From NCBI GenBank assembly GCA_025667525.1, contig CM046874.1:426086400-426150399 (forward strand): DNA of 64,000 bases, in the 5' to 3' direction. How positions within the stretch are numbered: the stretch's first letter is position 1; every line of letters starts with the position of its first letter. The position numbers and the translations under genes are program-made. This DNA is from Glebionis coronaria. Taxonomy: Eukaryota > Streptophyta > Magnoliopsida > Asterales > Asteraceae. Below the pieces are notes generated by a model. The model was given only the letters and a program-made list of their open reading frames with translations. It searched no databases and was not told where the DNA came from. Shown in pieces: positions 36,841 to 46,398 of the stretch.

Positions 36841-39085
36841 GGTCACTCCACGTTACAAAGTTCTAAACCTAGCATACTATACTAAGTCTTCATTCTTTAG
36901 CTCGTAGTCTTTTCTTCTTTTCTTTCTTTTGTTGTGAATATGTTGGTTTGATCTTTTTGGCTTTGACTTGAGAGCATTGTTCTTTGGCCTTTCACGTGCG
37001 ATCTTTGCCTTTCTTGTGAGCTTTTCCTCCTCGTGACTTCATGTTCCACACACTTACGTCTTTTTGTTGAATTCTCGAAAGCTTCAGAGTTTGGTACAGC
37101 GGAAGACTTCATCTTGTACTTTCTTGAATTTTTTGCTTAACTTTGTTTCAAAAGACATAAGCATGTGGGAACGACTTTTACAGGTACACCACAACACCAC
37201 CGTCTTCACTGGTACACAGCAACGCCACCGTCTTCAACAGGTACACAGCAACGCCACCGTCTTTAACAGGTACACAGCAACGACACGAATAAAATGGCTT
37301 TGAACATTTTATTCTAATTCGGTAGCATTTTACCTCCGGTCGGTGAAGACCGTTGGACGATATTAGATATCGTACTCGTGACGGATAGTTTCAATTAAGT
37401 AACTTCCTGACAGGATTTCGCGGGTAAACCCGTTCTCTTTATTCGACCGTCCAAAGCTGACTGCGAACATAAAGAGTGAATCACTTGGATAAATTATCCT
37501 TGTGATTTTAAGCCGTCAATTCATGAAACCTAGAACAAGTGAATTTCAATTAAGATTTTCACCATCGTTGCTTTCCAGTTGTCACGAGCTCAATTCATAA
37601 AGAATCTTGCACGTCACCTACCAAGTGCTGTTTGATGTTAACACTAGAAGGATTTCCACTCGTCACTGTGGTCAATAAAGAGTCACTCTGAGTGTTCTGG
37701 CAAGATCATATGATAATGCGAAGAGGCCTGGAACGATTTTAAGTTCAACTAAGAATTAAACCACTGTTACCTTCCAGTTTTTCACAAGATTGGTTCTAAA
37801 AGAACCGCACGTGTAACCTACCATGAGCTTGTTTGATGTTGGCTCAAGCAGGATTTCCATCTTCATTGTAATACTTGCGTATTACTCGGATGTTCTGGCA
37901 ATATTACAGGAATACTGCGTAGGACTCATGAAAATCTCTTACTTTTCACAGTGTGTGAGAAAGCAAGGAATAAATGGAAAGTGTCCTAATGAGACTTTTG
38001 ATGATCTCTTGGCTCTAGACTCGATTGTGCGTTTTGATTTAGTGAGCGATGGCTGGAGAGGAGTGCCACCTTTTCAATACCAGTCTATTCGGAGTGAATA
38101 AACCAATAGATAACGTGTTGATCTCCGTGTGATTAAAACAAATACCTTTTGAGAGATATTTGAGTTAGCTGGGAAGGGTTGTGCATTGCATCACTGGGTC
38201 CATGATGTCTTTCTTCAATACCGAGAATCATTAGCAAAAAATGACCTCAATAGCATATGTATTGACCCGGTTTCTGCCTAAAGTTGTAAGGAGGGCTTCT
38301 TTCTTTACACCCTTTATCTTTACAATTCTTTTTCATTCTTCAACCCCTTCAATGCTTACCAATACGTCATCACTAGCACCTTGTTGTGATTGTTCCAGTG
38401 CTAGCTTAAGTACTTGGTCGGCATTCAGCTACGTTCACATTCTTTCTCCATCTTTCCTAGGACTTCTAATTCTATCTAGGGAATTGTCCTTGGGAAGATT
38501 CCATCGGCTCTGATGAATCATTGGACTAAACCTATTCCTACCACCCTTTTGTCACCACATTCGTCGTGAATTAAGCGTGTTTTGGGAAGGAATTGCCACC
38601 ATGAGAAATCATTGAAAATCACATAAGGTACTTGTGATATTAAAATCAAAAGTTTTGTACCTTAGGTGTTTTGTTCATCAAAAACGCTCCCCCTTAACAC
38701 GTGCTTAGCACATATTAAGTTGGAATATCGTTAAGTCTTTTTCATCTTTTAGCTAAGTATCACTTAAGTCTCCTTAATCCCATTTTCTCCCCTTATCCAA
38801 AATGTTAACCATTAATATTTGGGATATTGAATGGATTAACCGGTCTTTGGGTAAAAATGAAATCGATGTTTGGCCATAGAACAAGTTATTGCTCCCCCTT
38901 AATTTAATAAGGGATAGTTGTAGTGCTTTGGTATGATATATTTTGAAAGATTTAGAATCTCGTGAGAAATTCTTGAAAAATTATCATACTTTAGCACTAC
39001 ATCAAGCCATTACAGCACAATATTCACAAATATACATATTCACAATTGAAAACCAATATAAAGTGGACCTGAAATGTACGACCCA
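36841..39085 (-). other. Element C 3' untranslated region
   Basis: About 2.2 kb between the accessory ORF and the LTR, without a credible ORF. It contains a 29-bp tandem repeat (37183-37290) and a diverged pair of segments of about 170 bp (about 37545-37715 and 37745-37915, with shared phrases TTCCAGTT, AACCTACCA/CACCTACCA, GTTTGATGTT and GATTTCCA). A run of CTCCCCCTTAA phrases occurs at about 38685 and 38890. Confidence 0.6.
37183..37290. repeat. 29-bp tandem repeat in element C 3' UTR
   Basis: GGTACACAGCAACGCCACCG-type units begin at 37183, 37211, 37240 and 37269, about 3.6 copies. The spacing is 28, 29 and 29. Confidence 0.85.
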
Positions 39086-40345
39086 TTAGATGGATCGTTG
39101 CAGTAGCTTGTGGTGCACTAAATATGGTCTTACACCAACGAACCTTTCCAAGCTCCTCATCAATCTACGTTCACGGAGCTTTTGATCGATCTTCTTGATG
39201 ACATACTTCGCCATCTGTCGGTAACCCGGATGCCAATCCTCCGTCATTTCTGGCAAAGTCCCACCCGAGTTCAGATGCTCCAACTTTCCTCTGACTTGTA
39301 GAAGAGTCCCATCACTGTACTTATGGAGCTCACCCACCCTCATAAACTTCATTAAACCTCGACTGTTCAAGTAGAAAATGCCGTAATTCGGGACAGAAAT
39401 GCCGGTATAGGGACATCTTTCTACATGTTGAGGTAGCACTTTATTCACTGGACGGGTTAGGTTGAGCTTCCTTTGATAGCTTTCGACTCCCAACTGAAGA
39501 TCTTCAACTCGTGTCTTGATGACAACGCTTCGTGTGAACATACGAAGTGCTGTATTCAAAGCAATGAGGTCTTCACGAGGAATATGTGTGAGTTGATCTC
39601 GGGTCATCAGAAGCAGCATATCTTCGATATCCTCAAGGCGAATGATGGAAAAATCTCCCTGCTGGATTTTGTATTCCCTGTCATCCTCCCTTTTCAAACG
39701 AATCTCCGTCACATGATAATAGCCATTCTTGGCTTCAGTTTTCATCCTTAAAATGCTGGAGATGCGGATGTCGGATCTAACGTTGCTTCCAGAATTGACT
39801 AGGCAGCAACCCCTGTACGCCCTTCGGACTCGTTCGTCCCAATGAGATGCACCTATTACAGCATACATATCATAATTACGATTTATCTTTGGGACCCAGA
39901 GTCGGTTTACCTTTTCCTCGATAAAGGGTATTGTCCCCCAGTTGGCAGCTTTCAGCAAGGTCAGGGAGGTTGCGTACTTTGATGACCCCTTCAGTAGATA
40001 CACAAGATCATTGGTGACGAAGAAGTCAAGAGCAATCTGATTATCTTGAGTAGGATCCATTGAAGGTGGAGCTCTTTCTGATTCATGAAGTCCTGGCCGT
40101 TGAACGGTATTCAGAGCCTTCAGGATCTCATCGGCATAATACTCGAACTCCATTTGGGTCAACCGGGTTTTGGCGCGTAGTCTCTTATCCTTCAGGGCTT
40201 TCTTCACCAAAGATGGAGTAACCGAAGTCTTATACTCATGAGCAAGAAATGCACATAAGTCAATCGGACTGCGGATACGAAGATACAAAACATCTTTGTC
40301 AGCGTCGGTGATCGGATCATACTGCGCCGCTGCCGTGATCCAAGC
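39086..40345 (-). CDS. Element C accessory ORF, C-terminal part (after TAG)
   Basis: 419 codons open in the same frame as 40346-43072 and separated from it only by one TAG codon. Composition is normal for a folded protein. Features include a conserved block LEDIEDMLLLMTRDQL at about 39590-39640, then MFTRSVVIKTRVEDLQLGVESY, and an Arg-rich end (LRERRLMRSLERFVGVRPY). I recall closely similar C-termini in Asteraceae copia-associated proteins. Function unknown; no catalytic motif or membrane segment seen. Either it is expressed by readthrough of the TAG, or the TAG is a recent null mutation. Confidence 0.7.
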   Translation of the reverse strand, partial: AWITAAAQYDPITDADKDVLYLRIRSPIDLCAFLAHEYKTSVTPSLVKKALKDKRLRAKTRLTQMEFEYYADEILKALNTVQRPGLHESERAPPSMDPTQDNQIALDFFVTNDLVYLLKGSSKYATSLTLLKAANWGTIPFIEEKVNRLWVPKINRNYDMYAVIGASHWDERVRRAYRGCCLVNSGSNVRSDIRISSILRMKTEAKNGYYHVTEIRLKREDDREYKIQQGDFSIIRLEDIEDMLLLMTRDQLTHIPREDLIALNTALRMFTRSVVIKTRVEDLQLGVESYQRKLNLTRPVNKVLPQHVERCPYTGISVPNYGIFYLNSRGLMKFMRVGELHKYSDGTLLQVRGKLEHLNSGGTLPEMTEDWHPGYRQMAKYVIKKIDQKLRERRLMRSLERFVGVRPYLVHHKLLQRSI

Positions 40346-40348
40346 CTA
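40346..40348 (-). other. Single in-frame TAG dividing the accessory ORF
   Basis: On the minus strand the codons read GCA CCA CCA TAG GCT TGG ATC. The frame is open for 908 codons before and 419 after it. It is the only stop in about 1330 codons. Confidence 0.85.
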
Positions 40349-43072
40349 TGGTGGTGCAGTCTCGTCAATCTCCAACGTGTCTGCCCAGTCCCTTGTGCTT
40401 TGAACAGTAGATTGTGGGTTTTGTTGCAGGGGAGTGGAGACGTGAACATCTGCTTGTTCTGTTTCAGGCATGTCGGCAGTGTCATGAATAGGTGAGTGTT
40501 GTGCAGCTTCAGGTTCGGTTACCGATTCTGCGATCACAGGAACAACAACAATAGAACTAACAGGGTTAGTTGTAACAGGTATGGATGCAGGGATAAATGT
40601 ACCAGGAATAGATGACCCTGTGGTGGCATTCACATCGTGGCGCCACTTCGATCGTCTGGATTTCGTGGAAGTAGATTTCTCCTTTGCTGTTGCATCTTTC
40701 TTTGACTTGGTGCCAGACTTAGCAGGTTTCTTTGAGCTGGCAGCCTTATCCCCTTTCTCAGGCTGTTTACCCCCATCAGCATCCTCATTATCATCCCCGT
40801 TGCTCCCCCGAACACTCTCCTCATTACCATCACCACCATCATCGACATCATCATCATCGTCATCATCATCCTCATCATCATTATCATCATCCTTATCATT
40901 ATCATCCTCATCATCCTCATCATTCTGATCCTCATCATTCTCATCATCATCATCATTCTTATCTTCTTCTTCTTCTTCTTCCTCTTCTCTACCAGTACCC
41001 TCTTCTTCGTCACTCTCTTCCCTTTCTTCCTCAGGGAGAATGTGGTAGGGTACCACACTTCCAAACGTCTTGAACAACCTATCATCCTCCATGATAGCGT
41101 CATTCAGGGATTTGAAGAGAGCCCGTTGAATCCTCGATTTTTCAAACGATCCAAGTTCCTTCATTCGAGCTTTGAGGATCTTCTTAAGTTCAAAATCCGT
41201 CAAGTCATAAGCAATCTTGTAGGCGGCTTCTAAAGGATTGGATGATTTGATCATTAAGTTGTCAGCAGCAAGCGTCTTCAAATCATCACGCAGTTTAGGC
41301 ATTAGGGATTCAACGGAGTCTTTCACTCTCTGCTGAATAGAAGCTTCAAGAGCTGCTTTTTGCTCTTTAAGGTCATCCTTAATAGCTTTAAGTCTCGTAA
41401 TTCGTGCTTGATGCCTATCAGCTTCAGCCTTTTTAACCCGAGCAAGTTCTTCTGCATGAGCTTTACGTGTAAATTCCATGTCTGCAGCGAACTTGGCAAT
41501 CAATTCTTCTTGAGCTTTCCTTGATGCTTCTTCACTTTGAGCTCTTCTATTTAGCTCTTGGCGAAGTTCATCCATTTCTCTCTTGTGAGTATCCACATGT
41601 TTATCCAACATTTCGGCCATCACCAATGCAGCCATTGCAGACGTTGCAGAGCTGCTCTGGGTTGATGGAATAGGCTCGGTTGTAACTGCGGTACTAAGGA
41701 TGGGGTTTATTGTTGGTGGAGGAAATGGTGTTGAAGCCGGTCTGGTTGGTAAGGGTTGTATTGGTGGAGGTTGAGTTGCTAAAGGTTGGGTTGACACCAT
41801 GATCGTAGGAGCAACAGACTCCTTTTCCACACTTGCTGAAATAGGGATTGATGGCTCCTTCGAAGTGGAATAATGTTCAGGTGACCCAAACTCATCAAAA
41901 TCATCTGGTTCCACATACTCATCCTCAACATCTACCCTTGCACCTGAACCACTACCGCCAGTATCTTTCCTACTCCTTTGAATAGCTATCTTCATCATTT
42001 GTTTCTCAGTTTTATCAAGAGTAGGATCAACAACGTCTTCTTCGTCACGTAGACGCATCTCATCAGCCTTACCCTTTCCCTTCTTACCCTCTGTCTTCTT
42101 CTTCTTGGTTTTGGGTTCAGGTAAATCTGTTTGCTTCCTTTTACCTTTGCTCTTAACCGTGGTAGATGAGTCTTCACCTGCTAGAATACTTGCTCGTTGA
42201 TTCTCAATTTCTGTTAGCAAGTTCTTGTAATCAGCAGATGTAATAATCTCATCGGTCAGAAGATGACTGGGAATGGGACCAGGAATAACCGTATTCGAAT
42301 GAGTCTCCTGCCTTAAGTCTACCAAATCATCATCATCCATCGTGTGGTGACGACTACCTGCACGCTTGTTAATGGATGCATCATTTTCCATAAAGTAATG
42401 TATGATCAACTTAATAAACCTAGGGTACTGGTAGCTTTTAACCTTACCCTTTGTGTTTGTGAAGAGTTGAAAAGTAAACTCCTCCCACAGCAGTGATGCA
42501 TAATCAATACCCATACCTTTAAACATACCATAAAACATCTTGATGATTGGTGGACGAACAGCATCAAACCCAGTTGTTTTGGGTGTTAAACATCGGCTTA
42601 GAATCCCAAAAATAGCTTTCCATGGTTGACCAACTTTGGCAGTAGTAAACTCAGACGGGGTTCGTATGTCAAGACATCCAATGGCGGTGAACATATCCAT
42701 GATCTGGTCCTTAGTCGGGTTGGCTGAGTATGATAAGTCTTTGAGTGTCGGCCGAAATCCAAAAATCTTCCTAAAGTCTGACACAGTAAGCGTCTGCTGC
42801 TTGTTGTCCAAGGAAAAAGTGATTTTGTTCGATGTCCTCTCTTTGGTAGCCCAGAACTCGTAAAGGTAGTCATAGGGCACTGAAGCACTTCTCCTTAGCG
42901 CATGCTTGAAATGAGATTTATCAAGCATGGCTGTACCTACCTTAAATCCATTATGGGTAGAGTGAGATACCTCCTTCAAACGAAAGTTGTTCGGAATAAA
43001 CTTTAGAGTCTTGGCTTCGGCAATGGCGGTGGCTCTGGTGTGTTGTATTTGTTGTACTGTAGGGTTAGTCAT
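40346..43072 (-). CDS. Element C accessory ORF, N-terminal part
   Basis: 908 codons, ATG at 43072. Residues 1-250 or so form a globular module with the pattern ... YEFWATKERTSNKI ... TVSDFRKIFGF ... WKAIFGILSRCL ..., comparable in layout with the module in element D (QFWNNV ... VVTEALVRQAL). This resembles the putative plant transposon protein domain I recall from plant repeats. Then a Lys-rich patch (about 42,060-42,170), a Pro/Thr/Ser-rich linker, a coiled coil (about 41,350-41,600), and a long Asp/Glu-only tract at about 40,820-41,030 followed by a Lys/Ser-rich tail. An 18-bp array sits just upstream (43201-43760). The length and openness in a young element suggest past selection. Confidence 0.75.
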   Translation of the reverse strand: MTNPTVQQIQHTRATAIAEAKTLKFIPNNFRLKEVSHSTHNGFKVGTAMLDKSHFKHALRRSASVPYDYLYEFWATKERTSNKITFSLDNKQQTLTVSDFRKIFGFRPTLKDLSYSANPTKDQIMDMFTAIGCLDIRTPSEFTTAKVGQPWKAIFGILSRCLTPKTTGFDAVRPPIIKMFYGMFKGMGIDYASLLWEEFTFQLFTNTKGKVKSYQYPRFIKLIIHYFMENDASINKRAGSRHHTMDDDDLVDLRQETHSNTVIPGPIPSHLLTDEIITSADYKNLLTEIENQRASILAGEDSSTTVKSKGKRKQTDLPEPKTKKKKTEGKKGKGKADEMRLRDEEDVVDPTLDKTEKQMMKIAIQRSRKDTGGSGSGARVDVEDEYVEPDDFDEFGSPEHYSTSKEPSIPISASVEKESVAPTIMVSTQPLATQPPPIQPLPTRPASTPFPPPTINPILSTAVTTEPIPSTQSSSATSAMAALVMAEMLDKHVDTHKREMDELRQELNRRAQSEEASRKAQEELIAKFAADMEFTRKAHAEELARVKKAEADRHQARITRLKAIKDDLKEQKAALEASIQQRVKDSVESLMPKLRDDLKTLAADNLMIKSSNPLEAAYKIAYDLTDFELKKILKARMKELGSFEKSRIQRALFKSLNDAIMEDDRLFKTFGSVVPYHILPEEEREESDEEEGTGREEEEEEEEDKNDDDDENDEDQNDEDDEDDNDKDDDNDDEDDDDDDDDVDDGGDGNEESVRGSNGDDNEDADGGKQPEKGDKAASSKKPAKSGTKSKKDATAKEKSTSTKSRRSKWRHDVNATTGSSIPGTFIPASIPVTTNPVSSIVVVPVIAESVTEPEAAQHSPIHDTADMPETEQADVHVSTPLQQNPQSTVQSTRDWADTLEIDETAPP

Positions 43073-43200
43073 CGTCTCTGCTTAAGATAAAACACAAAGG
43101 TTGAAACATACAAATATGAATATCAATATGACCTTAAACCTAAGCATAGAACATATGACCTAATCCCTTAAGCTTGTAAACCATTCAAACATCTTCTATA
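43073..43200 (-). other. Short leader between array and accessory ATG
   Basis: About 130 bp, no ORF. Precedes the accessory start. Confidence 0.5.
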
Positions 43201-43760
43201 CGGAATAAACATTCAATTCGGAATACTTGGGCTATGCTGAATATAAACTCTATGCGGAATGATAGGTCTATTCGGAACATAAAGCCTATGCGGAATAACA
43301 TCCCTATTCTGAATAAAAAGTCTATTCGGAACAATGGGCCAATGCGGAATAATACCCTATTCGGAACATTGGGCCTATGCGGAATAAATTCCTATTCGGA
43401 ACATTGGGTCTATGCGGAATAAATTCCCTATTCGGAACATTGGGTCTATGCGGAATAAATTCCCTATTCGGAACATTGGGCCTATGCGGAATAAAATCCT
43501 ATTCGGAACATTGGGCCTTATGCGGAATAAAATCCTATTCGGAAAGTCTTGGCCTATGCGGAATATTCGATCTATTTGGAAAGAACTTGACCATTCGGAA
43601 AAATTTCTCTATGCGGAAAGATTGGGCCTATGCGGAAAGCTTTTGTCTATGCGGAAAAACTTTCCTTATTCGGAAAACAGCTTCTATGCGGAAAGATTTC
43701 TTCATGCGGAAAGTTCTTTCTATTCTGAATGAAACCGTTATTCGGAAAGTTTTCAACACT
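43201..43760 (-). repeat. Element C spacer array: 18-bp period, ATTCCG core, about 31 units
   Basis: On the plus strand the core CGGAA (within TATTCGGAATA or TATGCGGAACA) begins at 43201, 43219, 43237, 43255, 43273, 43291, 43309, 43327, 43345 and so on to 43743, with intervals of 17-19, nearly always 18. On the element's sense strand it reads ATTCCGAATAG or TTCCGCATAG. Positions inside the unit away from the core vary (ATAAATTCC, ACATTGGGCC). It lies between pol and the accessory ORF and directly upstream of the latter. ORFs on the plus strand here are artefacts because 18 is divisible by three. Confidence 0.9.
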
Positions 43761-45071
43761 TATATATTTTCTAATTAAGCATGAAATCGTTTGATTCAAG
43801 TGTTCTAAAGGCCAAATTAGTGCAACTAGAGCCATTCCGAATCATCCCCAGGCAAAAACCCCAATTTAATTAACCCTAATTAAAGCAGAAACTAATTCGC
43901 TTGATTTTCAACAAAAACAGATAAATAACTTGATTTGCATGAATGATGAATCCGATTGAATACCTTTTTTGAAGATCTGATCTAGAAGATGTTGGATTGA
44001 ATTTGTTTTGTTTGATTTTCGTGTGTTTGAATGCTAGGGTGTTAATGGCGGCTAAAGATAAACAAGTAAACAGTGAAAGAAGAAAGGGAACGGGGGTGGG
44101 TGAATTTGACTAGGTCAAATTTTTTACAAGTTTGACCTATTGTCAACTTTACCCCCTCAAATTTTTCTACTTTCAACAAACAAAGTTCTTTTGTTTTTCC
44201 AAGTTCTAATTCTTGTCATTTTGACCCTATTTTATGGTAACTACCCGAGCCTTAGTGATTAGCTTATCTTAACCCAAGCACAAAACTATTCATGACAAGC
44301 TTATAAGAAACAACAAGACAAATGCCAAAGCAATCCAACCATTAACCATTAAGCTTTTTGAGTTTCCTTGAAAACTTTTGAAGATCTTTTTGATGTGAAA
44401 GATGATGTAACATTTTCTCCCCCTTAAACGATGACCAGTTTTCTATTTAAAGAGCTGTAGTCATTGTTTAACGAGGCACAGGATGATGAAAAACATTTCC
44501 CAATTGATATCTTGAAAAAGTTTGATTCGTGGTGTCAATAAGATTTCTCTTATTTTAACAAATTAATGCACTGAGACGTACACTGATTCGTGTTAGACCA
44601 AGTTGTAAAGTAAACTTGATCCCTTTGCATGATTTGGCTTGTAAATCACGCCCGAGAAAATTAATTCCCGTTGTGAGCCAACGTTTTCCAAGTAAATACG
44701 TGACTTTAATATGAAAACCGGGTTGCAGTCAGAAATAACTACAAGCAATAATGGGCATGTTTTAAAATTGTACAACTTTTATACGGACTCTATTTATGGC
44801 ACCGTGTCAATATTAATCGACATTTCTAAGGCCGTAAATATTACCGTACTAAAAGACATGCCCGTTTTAAAACGAAAAATATTTTTGGTTTTTCTTGATT
44901 TTATAATTTTTATGGTTTTTCTAGGTTTTATATTTTTTATGGTTTTTCTTGGTTTTATATTTTTTATGGTTTTTCTTGGTTTTATATTTTTGTATTTTCT
45001 TTTTGTGTTTTATATATTTACGATAATATACATGATCACGAACAAAGGATACTCTGAATAGTTTACCACGA
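43761..45071 (-). other. Spacer between pol and accessory ORF
   Basis: About 1.3 kb, without an ORF of interest. A T-rich tandem repeat with a period of about 27 bp lies at 44880-45000 (units such as TTTTATGGTTTTTCTTGG). Apart from the 43201 array nothing else is recognised. Any promoter for the accessory ORF would have to be in this spacer. Confidence 0.5.
44880..45000. repeat. 27-bp T-rich tandem repeat
   Basis: ATGGTTTTTCTWGGTTTTAT recurs at about 44912, 44939 and 44966, with a partial unit before. Spacing is 27. Confidence 0.8.
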
Positions 45072-45431
45072 CTATTCAGCTGATTCTTCTGCCAACTCTT
45101 TGAGAGTCGCTGGAGTGAATGATTTCATGCCAAGCTTGTCGATCAAAAACTCGATACGTCCTCGATCTAAGGCTTTGGTGAACATATCCGCCAGCTGATA
45201 CTCAGTAGTGACAAAATACAGCTCGATCACTCCGTTCTCCACCTGCTCCTTAATGAAATGGTAGCGAATGTCTATGTGCTTGGCCCGGGAGTGTTGAACA
45301 TAGTTGCAGCAAAGGGCAATGGCGCTCTTGTTGTCACAATACATCGGGATTTTGTTGAATCCCAAACCGTAGTCAATTAATTGTGATCTCATCCAAAGGA
45401 CTTGAGCACAACAACCGGACATGGCGATGTA
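45072..45431 (-). pseudogene. Element C RNase H, C-terminal part (shifted frame)
   Basis: This contains [15 protein letters not shown], then [11 protein letters not shown] and [18 protein letters not shown], the end of copia RNase H, and terminates normally at 45072. It is separated from the preceding piece by a frame change of one base at about 45435-45465 (an extra base in a run of A). With that base removed the domain would be continuous. Confidence 0.85.
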
Positions 45432-45432
45432 T

Positions 45433-46398
45433 TCAGCCTCCGTGCTTGATATTGCAGCGCTTTTCTTGCCTTTTTGAAGACCAACTAATCAATCTATCTC
45501 CAAGGAGTTGCACAGATCCAGAAGTGCTACGCCTCGTGTCTTGACATCCAGCATGATCGGCATCTGCGTATGATATTAAAGCAATCGAGGAATCTTTCGG
45601 ATACCATAGACCACGATGAAGTGTTCCTTTTAGATATCGAAAGATCCTTTTCACAACATGTAGGTGCTTTTCGGTAGGCCGAGCCTGATACCGGGCACAC
45701 ATGCATACAGCAAATTGCAAATCAGGCCTGCTAGCAGTCAGATATAGAAGGGTGCCGATCATCCCACGGTAAAGTTTTGGATCGACATTAGTCCCATTCC
45801 TATCTTCATCTAACTTGGATTTCTCCACCATTGGAGTGTCCACGGGGTCACAATTTTCAAAGTTATATTTCTTAAGAGATTCTAGAGCATATTTGGATTG
45901 ATTAATAAAGATGCCTCTGGGATTCTGAGAAATCTGTAATCCTAAGAAAAATGAAATTTTTCCCATCATGGACATCTGAAAGCGTGTGGACATTATCTTC
46001 TCAAATCGGTTTGACAATTCTATGTTAGTGGCAGCAAAAATTATATCATCAACATAAATTTGTACCAGAATCATGTCGTTGCCTTCTTTGAGAGTGAATA
46101 GAGTGGGGTCCACTTTGCCTTTGGAGAAGCCTTCCGAAATGAGATATGTTGACAGGAGATCATACCACGCGCGTGGAGCTTGTTTCAACCCATAAAGAGC
46201 CTTCTTAAGCTTGTACACATGATTAGGAAACTCCGTACTGACGAACCCATCCGGCTGACTAACATAAACTTCTTCCCTTAGTTCACCGTTCAAAAATGCC
46301 GTCTTCACATCCATTTGATAAACGATCATGTTCATATGAGCAGCAAACGCAAGGAATAGTCTAATCGCCTCCAGCCACAGGAGCAAAAGATTCTTCAA
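45433..46398 (-). pseudogene. Element C reverse transcriptase and start of RNase H
   Basis: RT of Ty1/copia type: [28 protein letters not shown] and the catalytic YVDDIIF at about 46024-46062 with both aspartates present. RNase H begins with [17 protein letters not shown]. The palm motifs are intact, so in this stretch only the two frame changes at its ends (near 46380 and 45450) prevent a product. Confidence 0.9.

Noticed and set aside
40581..41103. Ser-, His- and Met-rich ORFs antisense or shifted relative to the Asp/Glu tract
   Set aside because: Shadow frames of the GAT/GAC repeat coding for the acidic stretch of the accessory ORF.
43201..43760. CRISPR-like array (short repeats with variable spacers)
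   Set aside because: Repeats of 10-12 bp with 6-8 bp spacers, no cas genes, and a eukaryotic retroelement context.
43234..43778. Overlapping plus-strand ORFs (62-133 codons) rich in Met-Arg-Asn, Phe-Gly-Thr-Leu-Gly
   Set aside because: They are translations of the 18-bp array, open in all three frames because 18 is a multiple of three and the unit lacks stops. No start context or conserved protein.
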